64,000 nt of DNA from VAZQ01 sp963758945 (GTDB taxonomy: Bacteria; Pseudomonadota; Alphaproteobacteria; Rhizobiales; Xanthobacteraceae): NCBI GenBank assembly GCA_963758945.1, contig CAVWXY010000016.1, positions 248,001 to 312,000 of the forward strand, given 5' to 3'. The notes under the pieces are model-generated. The model saw nothing but the letters and a program-made list of their open reading frames with translations, had not been told where the DNA came from and did not search any database. Each line of letters opens with the position of its first letter. Within the stretch, counting starts at the first letter, position 1. This document shows, in pieces, positions 1 to 8,477 of this stretch. The translations under genes and the position numbers were made by a program.

Positions 1-46
1 GGATCGGATAGGACTTGTCGGTCTTCACTGCGGCTGGCGCGTACAT
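1..46 (-). CDS. N-terminus of an unidentified protein, cut by the window edge
   Basis: Reading leftwards, an ATG at 46-44 opens a frame of 15 codons (MYAPAAVKTDKSYPI) that runs off the window without a stop. A good ribosome binding site, GGAAGGAG, lies just upstream (about 52-59). The gene diverges from the hydrolase at 202, leaving a 155-bp shared upstream region. Too little protein is visible to name a family. Confidence 0.5.
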   Translation of the reverse strand, partial: MYAPAAVKTDKSYPI

Positions 47-201
47 GAAGTCTCCTTCCGGCGCATGCGGTCGTGCCGCAACGGTAGCGCGCGTGGGAAC
101 CAGGCGATCGGGCGGGAGATTAGTGTATATGTGGCCGGCATTCGAGGGGTAGAATTGCCGCGCCGCAGGCGCAGTGCCGCAGGGAGAGAGACGGGGAGAA
201 G

Positions 202-993
202 ATGGCCGACCATACGGACCAGTTGATCATGATCGGGGACTGCCGCATCCGGCTCATGCGCGGCGGAACCGGTGCACCGTTGCTGTTCCTGCACGGCGGC
301 GGCGGTGCGGGAATCTGGCTTCCCTGCATGGCGAGGCTCGCGCACAAGTTCGACGTCATCGCCCCGGAGCATCCCGGCTTCGGCGCATCCGACACGCCGG
401 CATGGCTCGACACCATCGCCGATCTCGCGAATTTCTATCTCGATTTCCTCGACCAGCTCGATCTCTCCGGCGTGCATCTCGTCGGCAGCTCGCTCGGCGG
501 CTGGATCGCCGCGGAGCTCGCCGTGCGCAACAGCTCGCGCCTTGCCTCGCTCACGCTCATCGGGGCGGCCGGCATCCATGTCGACGGCGTGGAGCAGCTG
601 GATACGTTCCTGGTGAGCGAGGAGCAACGCCTCCGCGCCATGTTCTACGACCCAGACCTCGCCGAGGCGGTGGTCGCGAGCTCGGAGCGTCCGGAGCTGG
701 AGGACGCCGCGCTCAAGAACCGGATGACGACCGCCAAGCTCGCCTGGCAGCCGCGCAGCCACGATCCGCACCTGCGCAAATGGCTGCGCCGGATCAGGGT
801 GCCCACGCTGCTGGTCTGGGGCGAGAATGACCAGCTGTTCCCGCCGGATTATGCGTTCGCCTACCAGAAGCTCATTCCCGGCGCGAAGGTCGTGGTCCTG
901 CCCCGGTGCGGGCACCTGCCGCACGTGGAGCAGGGCGACGCCTTCGCCGCCGAGATCGAATCCTTCATCGGCGCAGAGAGGATCGCGGCATGA
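202..993 (+). CDS. Alpha/beta hydrolase
   Basis: This 263-residue protein has the alpha/beta-hydrolase layout: a glycine-rich oxyanion loop HGGGGAG near residue 31, the nucleophile elbow GSSLGG with Ser97, an acidic residue in WGEND (Asp210) and a late His238 in CGHLPH. No signal peptide is visible, so it should be cytoplasmic. A purine-rich stretch precedes the ATG. Its stop overlaps the start of the next gene in an ATGA junction, so it is translationally coupled to a flavin-dependent monooxygenase. In such pairs the hydrolase commonly opens an ester, lactone or ring-cleavage product. The substrate cannot be read from sequence. Confidence 0.85.
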   Translation: MADHTDQLIMIGDCRIRLMRGGTGAPLLFLHGGGGAGIWLPCMARLAHKFDVIAPEHPGFGASDTPAWLDTIADLANFYLDFLDQLDLSGVHLVGSSLGGWIAAELAVRNSSRLASLTLIGAAGIHVDGVEQLDTFLVSEEQRLRAMFYDPDLAEAVVASSERPELEDAALKNRMTTAKLAWQPRSHDPHLRKWLRRIRVPTLLVWGENDQLFPPDYAFAYQKLIPGAKVVVLPRCGHLPHVEQGDAFAAEIESFIGAERIAA

Positions 994-2153
994 AAATGTT
1001 CAACTTCCATCTCATGCCCTACCGGCACGCCGATCTCGACGCGATCCAAAAGAACGGGTCGGCCTGGGTCACCTTTTCCAACCGCCACTACGACCCGCAC
1101 AAGGGTGCCGAGCTCTATCACGAATATCTCGACCAGATGGAGCTGGCCGACAGGCTCGGCTTCGACGGCGTTTGCCTCAACGAGCATCATCAGACCGCCT
1201 ACGGCATGATGCCGATCCCCGGCGTCCTCGCCGGCGCGCTCGCGCGCAGCGTCAAGCGTGCCAAGCTCGCCGTTCTCGGCCGCGCGCTGCCGCTGCTCAA
1301 CAATCCGCTCATGATCGCCGAGGAATATGCCATCCTCGACAATCTCACGCGCGGAAGGCTGATCGCCGGCTTCGTGCGCGGCATCGGCGCCGAGTATCAT
1401 GCCATGGGCATCAACCCGGCCTATTCCCAGGAGCGTTACGCCGAGGCGCACGATCTGATCGTACGGGCGTGGACCGAGCCCGGACCGTTCGCCTATATCG
1501 GCAAGCATTACCAGTTCAAATACGTCAATCCTTGGCCGCGGCCGTACCAGGCCCCGCACCCGCCGATCTGGATTCCCTCGCAAGGATCCGGCTCGACCAT
1601 CCGTTGGGCCGCGCGCATGCGCTACACCTACTGCCAGACGCTGAGCCCGATCGCGGCGGTGGCGCGCTTCTTCCAGATGTATCGCGACGAGGCGGAGAAG
1701 GCGGGCTACCAGGCCGCGCCCGACCAGCTCGCTTGGTCGAACACGATCTACGTCGCCGAGACCGACGCGCAGGCGGTGCGCGAGGCGCGCCCGCATCTCG
1801 AGGCGCTGATGAACTCTTTCCTGAAGATGCCGACCGAGATGCTGCTGCCGCCGGGCTATACCGACGCCGCTTCGATGAAGCGGGTGCGCGCGGCCAAGGT
1901 CACGGGCAAGCCGCAATCCATCGAGGACGTGATCAAGCACGGCGTGGTGATCGTCGGCAGCCCCGACACCGTGCGCGAGAAGCTGGCGGAGTACCAGGAT
2001 CTGGCCGGCTTCAACACCTCGCTGACCAAGACCCAGTTCGGCACGCTGCCCGACGACATGGCGCGCGCCAATATGACGGCGATCGCGGAGGAAATCCTGC
2101 CGCATTTCCGTACCCGCCTGCCGCAGGGCGCGCGCCGCGAAGCGGCGGAGTGA
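990..2153 (+). CDS. LLM-class flavin-dependent oxidoreductase (luciferase-like monooxygenase)
   Basis: The 387-residue protein begins at the ATG embedded in the stop of the preceding hydrolase (ATGA). It carries features of the bacterial luciferase-like family: an N-terminal strand with Phe/His, the segment GVCLNEHHQTAYG around residue 60, and a long TIM-barrel body with GRLIAGFVRGIGAEYHA and a late GSPDTVREKLAEYQ. Members use reduced FMN and oxygen; a separate flavin reductase is usually needed and none is next to it. Coupling to the hydrolase suggests a two-step oxidation and hydrolysis of one substrate. It is followed by an IS element. Substrate unknown. Confidence 0.85.
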   Translation: MKMFNFHLMPYRHADLDAIQKNGSAWVTFSNRHYDPHKGAELYHEYLDQMELADRLGFDGVCLNEHHQTAYGMMPIPGVLAGALARSVKRAKLAVLGRALPLLNNPLMIAEEYAILDNLTRGRLIAGFVRGIGAEYHAMGINPAYSQERYAEAHDLIVRAWTEPGPFAYIGKHYQFKYVNPWPRPYQAPHPPIWIPSQGSGSTIRWAARMRYTYCQTLSPIAAVARFFQMYRDEAEKAGYQAAPDQLAWSNTIYVAETDAQAVREARPHLEALMNSFLKMPTEMLLPPGYTDAASMKRVRAAKVTGKPQSIEDVIKHGVVIVGSPDTVREKLAEYQDLAGFNTSLTKTQFGTLPDDMARANMTAIAEEILPHFRTRLPQGARREAAE

Positions 2154-2220
2154 GTTAAACTCGTCGCCTGACGTGGTCATTGCCGGGCTTGATGTTCAGC
2201 CCGAACACATCACCGACGGG

Positions 2221-2244
2221 TGTTCGGGGACATGACCGACACCT
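2221..2244 (+). repeat. Left inner inverted repeat of the IS481 element
   Basis: Twenty-four bases that match the complement of 3405-3428 with a single mismatch at the eighth base. It lies 28 bp inside the outer terminus. A further, shorter and imperfect copy of the motif acat-accgac sits between the outer end and this repeat, so the left end is a degenerate tandem of two end motifs. Confidence 0.85.
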
Positions 2245-2280
2245 CATCATTGCATGGATTCGGCAACAAGGGGGCCATCC

Positions 2281-3453
2281 ATGCCGTGGCGAGAGGTATC
2301 GATCATGGACCAACGGCGTGAGTTTGTTCGACTCGCAATGCAGCACGGAGCGAACCGGCGCGAGCTGTGCCGGCGGTTCGGGATTCATCCTGATACCGGC
2401 TACAAGTGGCTTGGCCGCTGGGCTGGCGGTGATTGGGAGCTTTCCGATCAATCGCGCCGGCCGCATGGGAGCCCCGCCCGCACCGAGGCGGCAATGGAGG
2501 CACTCGTGTTGAAGGTGCGGGACGCGCATCCGGCCTGGGGTGGGCGCAAGATCGCGCGCTGTCTGGAACGCGAGGGCGCGAGGCCACCGGCGCCGTCGAC
2601 CGTGCACGAGATTCTGCGGCGGCATGGCCGCGTGGTTGCGCCGCTCGGCTCGCCACGGGCTTCGCAGCGCTTCGAGAAGCCTGCGCCCAACTTGTTGTGG
2701 CAGATGGACTTTAAGGGCTGGGTCCGGCTCGGTGATGGGATGCGCTGCCATCCGCTGACCGTGGTGGACGACCATTCGCGCTATGTGCCCTGCCTGCAGG
2801 CCTGCGCCGATGAACAGGGCAACACGGTGCAGAACCATCTGGAGATGACCTTCCGCCACTACGGCCTGCCGGAAGCGCTGTTCGTCGACAATGGCGGTCC
2901 CTGGGGTGATAGCTCGCAAACACGTTGGACCCGGCTGTCCGTGTGGCTGCTCAAGCTCGGTGTCGAGGTTCTGCACAGCCGGCCCTATCACCCGCAGAGC
3001 CGCGGCAAGAATGAGCGCTTCCATCGCACGCTCAAGGATGAAGTATTTGCGTTTCGATGCTTCCGCGATCTCACCGAAGTGCAGCGCGCGCTCGATCAAT
3101 GGCGCGAGGTTTACAACTTCGAGCGGCCACATCAAGCGCTCGACCAGGAGGTGCCGGCCAGCCGCTATCGAGCGAGCCTACGCTCCATGCCGGATCGCCT
3201 GCCCAAGGTGGAGTACGGCCCGCACGAGATCGTCCGCTCGGTCTCCTCAACCAAGGCCTATGTCAGCTTCAAGGGTCGGCTTTGGAAAGTGCCCCAGGCG
3301 TTTCAAGGCGAACGTCTCGCCATCCGACCGCTCACAATCGACGGCGAATACGGCATCTACTTCGGCGCCCGCCAGATCGCCAGCATCGACTTGACCAACC
3401 AGCAAGGTGTCGGTCATGTCTCCGAACAGGTGTCGGTCATGTCCCCGGGCTGA
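2281..3453 (+). CDS. IS481-family transposase
   Basis: The protein has 390 residues if started at the ATG at 2281; an in-frame ATG at 2254 is an alternative. An N-terminal helix-turn-helix (about residues 15-50, ELCRRFGIHPDTGYKW) is followed by an RNase-H-fold integrase core. Its acidic triad can be read: Asp143 in QMDFKG, Asp203 in VDNGGPW and Glu245 in KNERFHRTL. The C-terminal part contains the FERPHQAL motif usual in IS481/IS3 relatives. All key residues are present and the frame is open, so the enzyme is probably functional. The stop codon lies inside the outer right terminal repeat. Confidence 0.93.
   Translation: MPWREVSIMDQRREFVRLAMQHGANRRELCRRFGIHPDTGYKWLGRWAGGDWELSDQSRRPHGSPARTEAAMEALVLKVRDAHPAWGGRKIARCLEREGARPPAPSTVHEILRRHGRVVAPLGSPRASQRFEKPAPNLLWQMDFKGWVRLGDGMRCHPLTVVDDHSRYVPCLQACADEQGNTVQNHLEMTFRHYGLPEALFVDNGGPWGDSSQTRWTRLSVWLLKLGVEVLHSRPYHPQSRGKNERFHRTLKDEVFAFRCFRDLTEVQRALDQWREVYNFERPHQALDQEVPASRYRASLRSMPDRLPKVEYGPHEIVRSVSSTKAYVSFKGRLWKVPQAFQGERLAIRPLTIDGEYGIYFGARQIASIDLTNQQGVGHVSEQVSVMSPG
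3405..3428 (-). repeat. Right inner inverted repeat of the IS481 element
   Basis: Complement of the left inner repeat with one mismatch. It is followed directly by a second copy of the same end motif (about 3428-3456) whose last bases form the outer 11-bp terminus. The right end therefore carries two tandem transposase-end motifs, both within the C-terminal codons of the transposase. Confidence 0.85.
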
Positions 3454-3456
3454 ACA

Positions 3457-3522
3457 CTTGAGCCGGCAATCCATCTTCTTCGCAAGACGGATGGATGCGC
3501 GGGTCAAGCCCGCGCATGACGC
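3457..3522. repeat. Right half of the dispersed palindromic repeat split by the IS
   Basis: After the target duplication CTTGA comes gccggcaatccatcttct, then ggatgcgcgggtcaagcccgcg, a small palindrome. The same order of modules occurs intact at 25583-25679. The left half of this copy is at about 2173-2192. Confidence 0.7.
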
Positions 3523-3550
3523 CCCGTCAATGGATCTTCACGCCCGAGCC

Positions 3551-4081
3551 TCACACCGCCTTCAGATGCGCATCGCGCTTCTTGTAGAGGTCCTCGTCGG
3601 CGTAGCCCATGGTCTCGGGCTTGGCGCGCCCGATCATGACCTGGAAATAGACCGGCTCCAGGCTGTCGTTCTGATAGCCATGGATGACGCCGGCGGGGCA
3701 CGCGATGCACTCCCAGGGACCGAGCCGGGTGGTGAGGCGCTTGCCGCTCTCGTCCTCGACGAAGACGTCGAGATAGCCCTGCAGCACGAAGAAGCACTCT
3801 TCGACCTCGTGGGTGTGCGCGGCGTTGCCCTGTCCGGGCTCCACATACATGATCGACAAGGTGAAGTTCTTCGCCGGGATGACGGTCGGATCGCCGTGCT
3901 TGCCGGAGCCGCCGGCGCCGATGAAACGGTGCTGCGCGCGCTTGTAGCCTTCGATCTTGGCGTCCTCGAACGCCGCCCAATCCGGCTTCTTCTCGCGAAA
4001 GCGCCCGACATATTTCCGCATGATGTCCTCGATCGGGACATCGACCAGTTCCGGCGGACGCGGATGCCGTGCGACGCTCAT
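3551..4081 (-). CDS. Cupin-domain protein
   Basis: The 176-residue protein contains both cupin motifs. The first reads HTHEVEECFFVLQG and supplies the His-X-His...Glu metal ligands; the second reads CPAGVIHGYQND with the last His. The fold binds one divalent metal in a small barrel. Families of this length include dioxygenases, isomerases and simple binding proteins. It stands alone between the IS element and a 537-bp gap. A role as an accessory ring- or keto-acid-modifying enzyme is possible given nearby catabolic genes, but this is inference. Confidence 0.8.
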   Translation of the reverse strand: MSVARHPRPPELVDVPIEDIMRKYVGRFREKKPDWAAFEDAKIEGYKRAQHRFIGAGGSGKHGDPTVIPAKNFTLSIMYVEPGQGNAAHTHEVEECFFVLQGYLDVFVEDESGKRLTTRLGPWECIACPAGVIHGYQNDSLEPVYFQVMIGRAKPETMGYADEDLYKKRDAHLKAV

Positions 4082-4618
4082 GGCTCACTCCTGTCGAATG
4101 GGGATTGTTGGGGCTAAGCGTAGGCTTCCGCCAAGCTCTTCGTCAACGACGCGAAGGTCGTGGTGCTGCGCGGCTTGCACCAGCCCGTATGTTCATAGCC
4201 ACGTATCGACTACGATATTGACCTCACATCGGATTTATGCTACGAATTGTCATCATCGCTGCTCCAAGGGCGTCTCCGCGGACGATCCCGAAAGACGGAG
4301 CGGGAGCAAAACCCGGGCGCAGGGAACGCGCGGCGGGAACCAAGAAGACTGCGCTGTTTGATATGGTGAATAGGGAAACGACGCGAGCGGCACATGGGCG
4401 ATGTCGCGCCGGCCGCGCTCGCGTCGGCGGCAACGCGCTCGGTCCCGGCCGAGGGCGCGCTCGGCTGCGTCTTTGCGGCAAGGCGCCGGTACGCGCGCGG
4501 TCGGGGCCTGAAGGGGTGCACTCCAGGGACGGCGCCCTGTATTTTTCCTGTTATTTACAGGAGCGGATTGTACCCGAGGCAGGACGCAAGGATGGGTTGA
4601 GCGGACCGCGAAACCCTC
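4082..4618. other. Intergenic stretch without a convincing gene
   Basis: This 537-bp gap lies upstream of the cupin and downstream of the molybdenum-hydroxylase large subunit, both read leftwards. No frame in it has coding character or a good start. It holds a small stem CCTGT-tattt-ACAGG at 4547-4561. From memory, similar ttcctgttatttacagg stretches recur in genomes of this order, so this may be part of a dispersed repeat. The cupin promoter presumably lies at the low-coordinate end. Confidence 0.5.
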
Positions 4619-6916
4619 CTACGGGTTCGGCTGCGTCCGTGCCGCCTGCACCAGCTCCCAGATGCGGGTCGGGGTGAGCGGAAGCTCGCGCGGTTGCACG
4701 CCGAACGTGGCGAGCGCGTTGGCGACGGCATTGGCCATGACGCCGCCGGCGGCGATGATGCCGCCCTCGCCGGCGCCTTTCGCCCCCAGCGGGTTGATGG
4801 GCGAGGGGTGATCTTCCAGCACGATGGCGCGGATGTTGGGGAAATCGCTGGCGGTGGGAATGAGATAATCCGCGAGCGAGCCGGTCAGGAGCTGGCCCTG
4901 CTGGTCGTAGACGAGGTGCTCCATCATGGCGCCGCCCAGCCCCTGCACCACCGAGCCGACGGTCTGGCCGTGGACGGTGCGCGGATTGATGATGCGCCCG
5001 CAATCCTCGACCACGACGTAATCGATGAGCTCCACCTGGCCGAGCTTGGGGTCGACGGCGACGTGGGCGGCATGCGCGCCGTAGGTGTAGGTATGCTTCT
5101 TGTTCAGGAAGGCGCCTTCCGCCGAGATGCCCTCCTTCGTCAGCCCGGCCAAGGCGACAGACTTGCCGCCGGGTCCGACCGCCGTCGTTCCCTCGACGAT
5201 CTCCACCTCTCCGGGAGCGCAGTCGAGATGCTTCGCGACCTCGGCGCGGATCGCGTCGCGCAGCTTTCCCGCGGCGTCGAGCATCGCCGAGCCGCCCATC
5301 ACCACCGAGCGCGAGTGATAGGCGCCGTAACCGTCGCTCACATAGGAGGTGCTGCCGTGGAACACGCCGCGGATGCGATCGAGCGTGACTTCGAGCGCGT
5401 CGGCCGCGATCTGCGCAAAGGCGGTCTCGAGCCCTTGGCCGATGGCGGACGAACCGACATAGACCGCATAGCGGCCGTCGGGTTCGAGCACGATGCGGGC
5501 GCTCTCCTTTGGCCCGGCGGCGCCCCCTTCGATGAAGCAGCCGACGGCGAGGCCGTGATAGCGCCCGTCGATCAGCTTGCCGGCGAGCCGCGACGTCTCG
5601 CTCCATTTGATCTCGTCGAGGCAGCGATCGAGGGTGGCGTGGTAGTCGCCGCTGTCGAACTCGTCCTTGCTTTCGAACGGCGTGATGGTGGCGATGGAAT
5701 ACGGCATTTCCTTCAGCGACACGAGATTGCGCCGGCGGAACTCGACGCGATCGAGGCCAAGGTCCTGCGCCACCATGTCGAAGAAGCGTTCGCGGAAGAA
5801 GTCGGTCTCGAAGCGGCCGGGGCCGCGGTAGGTGCCGACCGGCGTCTTGTTGGTGAGCAAGAGCGCGACGTCGATGTCGATATTGGCAATGCGGTAGGGC
5901 CCCGACATGAACTGCGCGACGTTGCGCGCGCCGACGGCGCCGTTGGTGCGCATATAGGCGCCGACGTCCACATAGGCGTGGCCGCGCAGCCCGCGGATGG
6001 TCCCGTCGCGGTCACAGGCGATCTCGATATCGCATTCCGCCTCGCGCGCGTGGTTCACGCACATCAGGTGCTCGCGCCGGTCCTCGGTCCATTTCACCGG
6101 CCGGCCGGCATGGCGGGCCGCGAACGGAATGAGGAAGTCCTCGGGGTAGAACTCGCCGCGCGCGCCGAAGCCGCCGCCGACGTCGTTCTCGACGATCTCG
6201 ATCGCGCTCTCGGGCAGGTCGAGTTGCTTTGCCAGGGTGCGGCGGTTGAAGAACAGCACCTTGGCGCCGCCGGAGATGGTGAGGCGGCTGCGCGCGGCGT
6301 CCCATTCCGCGAGCAGACCGCGCGGCTCCATGGGCAACGCCATGTGCCGCTGGGTGCGGAAGCTCTCGCGGCGGACATAGGGTGCGTTCGCGAACGCCGC
6401 GGCGGCATCGCCGCGCACGGCATGGAACTTGATCGCGAGATTGCTGCCCTGCTGCTCGAACAGCAGCGCGGCGCCGCGGGCGGCGGCATGGCGGTCGGCG
6501 ACCGCCGGCAACGCCTCGATGTCGACCTCGATCAGGCAGAGCGCGTCCTCGGCGATGCCCGGGGTGGCGGCGAGCACGAGCGCGAGCGCCTCGCCGACAT
6601 AGCGCACCTTGGTTTCCGCGATCACCGGCTGCCCGAACGGCTCGAACTCCGGCAGCGGCTGCAGCCGCATGGGAACGCGCGGCACGCGGTTGCCGATATC
6701 CTTGGCCGTGATCACGCAATGCACGCCCGAGAGTGCCTTCGCCGACGACGTGTCGATCGAGCGGATGCGGCCGTGAGCGACGGAGCTGCGCAGGATCGCC
6801 GCATGCAGCATGTCCGCGCGCGCGACATCGTCGACATATTGCCCGCGGCCGCGGAGAAAGCGCAGGTCCTCCAGACGCTCGACCGGGCTGCCGACCAGCG
6901 AGTTGACCGTTCTCAC
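4619..6916 (-). CDS. Xanthine-dehydrogenase-family molybdopterin-binding large subunit (copy 1)
   Basis: The start is a GTG at 6916 overlapping the stop of the small subunit (GTGA); this gives 765 residues, the usual size of CoxL/XdhB-type subunits. Visible marks are GSPVERLEDLRFLRGRGQYVDD at the N-terminus, GGGFGARGEFYPED around residue 245, TYRGPGRFE, and the C-terminal GAKGAGEGG whose Glu is the expected catalytic base. The loop TYRGPGR differs from the AYXCSFR loop of true form-I CO dehydrogenase, so this is another molybdenum hydroxylase, likely acting on an aldehyde or N-heteroaromatic ring. It completes a CoxM-CoxS-CoxL unit. A close paralogue lies at 8478-10793. Confidence 0.92.
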   Translation of the reverse strand: MRTVNSLVGSPVERLEDLRFLRGRGQYVDDVARADMLHAAILRSSVAHGRIRSIDTSSAKALSGVHCVITAKDIGNRVPRVPMRLQPLPEFEPFGQPVIAETKVRYVGEALALVLAATPGIAEDALCLIEVDIEALPAVADRHAAARGAALLFEQQGSNLAIKFHAVRGDAAAAFANAPYVRRESFRTQRHMALPMEPRGLLAEWDAARSRLTISGGAKVLFFNRRTLAKQLDLPESAIEIVENDVGGGFGARGEFYPEDFLIPFAARHAGRPVKWTEDRREHLMCVNHAREAECDIEIACDRDGTIRGLRGHAYVDVGAYMRTNGAVGARNVAQFMSGPYRIANIDIDVALLLTNKTPVGTYRGPGRFETDFFRERFFDMVAQDLGLDRVEFRRRNLVSLKEMPYSIATITPFESKDEFDSGDYHATLDRCLDEIKWSETSRLAGKLIDGRYHGLAVGCFIEGGAAGPKESARIVLEPDGRYAVYVGSSAIGQGLETAFAQIAADALEVTLDRIRGVFHGSTSYVSDGYGAYHSRSVVMGGSAMLDAAGKLRDAIRAEVAKHLDCAPGEVEIVEGTTAVGPGGKSVALAGLTKEGISAEGAFLNKKHTYTYGAHAAHVAVDPKLGQVELIDYVVVEDCGRIINPRTVHGQTVGSVVQGLGGAMMEHLVYDQQGQLLTGSLADYLIPTASDFPNIRAIVLEDHPSPINPLGAKGAGEGGIIAAGGVMANAVANALATFGVQPRELPLTPTRIWELVQAARTQPNP

Positions 6917-7407
6917 GTTTGGCTCCCGGTACCGCCCTTGTGCGCATAGGCCGCGCGAGCGTCGAGCACCGCCTCGACGATGGAGATATAGCCGGTGCAG
7001 CGGCAGAGATTGCCGGAAAGCACCTCGCGCACCCGCGCCGCGTCGCAATCGGGCTCCTCGCTCAACAGCGCGTGCGCCGTCGTGATCATTCCCGGCGTGC
7101 AGAAGCCGCACTGCAGCGCGTGGTGCTTGCGGAAGGACTTCTGCAGCGGCGTGAGGTCGGCGTCGTTGGACAGCCCCTCGACGGTCACGATCTCGGCGCC
7201 CTCGGCCTGCACCGCCAGCATGAGGCAGGAGCGCACCGCGGCGCCGTCGACGATGATGGTGCAGGCGCCGCACACCCCGTGCTCGCAGCCGACATGGGTT
7301 CCGGTCAGCCGCAGATGGTGGCGCAGGCAATCTGCCAGCGTGAGCCGCGGCTCGACCTCCACTTCGACCTCTTTACCGTTGACGCAAAATCGTACCGGCA
7401 TGGGCAC
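6913..7407 (-). CDS. [2Fe-2S] small subunit of a molybdenum hydroxylase
   Basis: The 164-residue protein is a typical CoxS/XdhC-type electron-transfer subunit. The N-terminal plant-type ferredoxin cluster has CEHGVCGACT plus a later Cys in VRSCLML. The C-terminal helical domain has CGFCTPG and LCRCTGY for the second cluster. It passes electrons from the molybdenum site to FAD. Its start lies 9 bp after the FAD-subunit stop, and its own stop overlaps the large-subunit GTG. It is the only small subunit in the region and probably serves both large subunits. Confidence 0.93.
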   Translation of the reverse strand: MPMPVRFCVNGKEVEVEVEPRLTLADCLRHHLRLTGTHVGCEHGVCGACTIIVDGAAVRSCLMLAVQAEGAEIVTVEGLSNDADLTPLQKSFRKHHALQCGFCTPGMITTAHALLSEEPDCDAARVREVLSGNLCRCTGYISIVEAVLDARAAYAHKGGTGSQT

Positions 7408-7416
7408 CTGGCGAGG

Positions 7417-8280
7417 TCAAGCTCGAGCGGCCGCGTGCTTGAGCGCGCGCTCGACCATGGTTCCGAAGAGCGCGCGCCGATAGGCGGCGCTGGCGTGGAT
7501 GTCGTCCTGGGGATCGACGGCGGCCGAGGCGGCGGCTTCCGCTTTGGCGATCGTCGCCTCGTCGATCGTCTGCCCGTTGAGGACGTCCTCGACCGCGGAG
7601 AGCCGCAGCGGCCGGTCGGCCACTCCGATCGCGCCGACATGGGCGTTGCGCGCCTTGCCGCTGGCGTCCTGGTCGTAGAACACCGCCGCCGCCGCCATGG
7701 CGAAATCGCCGCGACGGCGGGCGAATTCCTGAAACCCCCAGCGCCGGCCGGCGGGCCAGGGCGGCAGGCGCACCTCGACGATGATCTCGTCGGGGGTGAG
7801 CGCGGTCGTCAGCGCGCCCTGGAAGAAATCGGCGGCCTGGATCACGTGGGCGCCGGACTTGCCGACCACGGCGATCTCGGCGTCGCAGGTCATGGCGATC
7901 CCCGGCATTTCCGCCGCCGGGTCGGCGTGCGCGATGCTGCCGCCGACCGTGCCGCGGTTGCGGATCTGATAGTGCGCGACATGGGCGATTGCAGCCTTGA
8001 GCAGGGGATGCGCGCTGTCGAGCCGGGCATCGTCCTCGATATCGCGCCAGCGCACCATGGCGCCGAGCGCGAGGCCGTGCTCCGAAATCCTGATGCCGCG
8101 CAGATCGGCGAGCTTGCGCAAGTCGACCAGCAGCGCCGGCTGCGCGAGGCGGAAGGCCAGCATCGGCATCAGGCTCTGGCCGCCGGCCAGCGCCTTGGCG
8201 TCGCCGTCGCGCGCGGCGAGGAGCTGCACCGCCTCCGGCAGCGTCGTCGGGCACGCATAGTCGAAGGGCGGCAATTTCAT
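7417..8280 (-). CDS. FAD-binding middle subunit of a molybdenum hydroxylase
   Basis: The 287-residue protein has the two FAD loops of CoxM/XdhA subunits: AGGQSLMPMLAFR near residue 32 and TVGGSIAHADPAAEMP near residue 107. It takes electrons from the [2Fe-2S] subunit and hands them to NAD or another acceptor. It is the first gene of the three-gene unit FAD-FeS-large subunit read leftwards. A 197-bp gap separates it from the upstream second large subunit, so it may have its own promoter. GAAGGA lies about 12 bases before the ATG. Confidence 0.92.
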   Translation of the reverse strand: MKLPPFDYACPTTLPEAVQLLAARDGDAKALAGGQSLMPMLAFRLAQPALLVDLRKLADLRGIRISEHGLALGAMVRWRDIEDDARLDSAHPLLKAAIAHVAHYQIRNRGTVGGSIAHADPAAEMPGIAMTCDAEIAVVGKSGAHVIQAADFFQGALTTALTPDEIIVEVRLPPWPAGRRWGFQEFARRRGDFAMAAAAVFYDQDASGKARNAHVGAIGVADRPLRLSAVEDVLNGQTIDEATIAKAEAAASAAVDPQDDIHASAAYRRALFGTMVERALKHAAARA

Positions 8281-8477
8281 GATGGGTGCGCGTCCTTCGC
8301 ACTGCGCGGAACGGGAAGGAAGGAGTCACGGTACCTATCATCGCGGCAACGCAGCGGTCAACGTGAGCGGGGTCTCGGCTGTGATGCGCGGAGCATGCGA
8401 CACCCTCGCCCAGTGCATGAAGCGAGGGAAGCCACGGGCCAGCCGCGATTGCGCCGCGTTCGATCCAGGCCGCGGGC

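Larger units (their letters stand above)
2193..3456 (+). mobile_element. IS481-family insertion sequence with 5-bp target duplication
   Basis: The element ends in an 11-bp perfect inverted repeat, TGTTCAGCCCG at 2193-2203 and its complement at 3446-3456. It is flanked by the direct repeat CTTGA (2188-2192 and 3457-3461), read here as the target-site duplication. Inside lies a second, 24-bp inverted pair (2221-2244 and 3405-3428) with one mismatch. The flanks tcattgccggg and gccggcaatccatcttct together rebuild the palindromic intergenic repeat found intact at 25583, so the element landed in a dispersed repeat and broke no gene. One full-length transposase is encoded. It looks recent and possibly active. 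Confidence 0.9.

Noticed and set aside
2155..3135. 326-codon frame opposite the transposase
   Set aside because: Shadow of the IS481 transposase gene, which has all catalytic residues.
4694..6949. 751-codon open frame on the plus strand
   Set aside because: It is the antisense shadow of the molybdenum-hydroxylase large subunit; high G+C at third positions opens long opposite frames, and the translation shows no family pattern.
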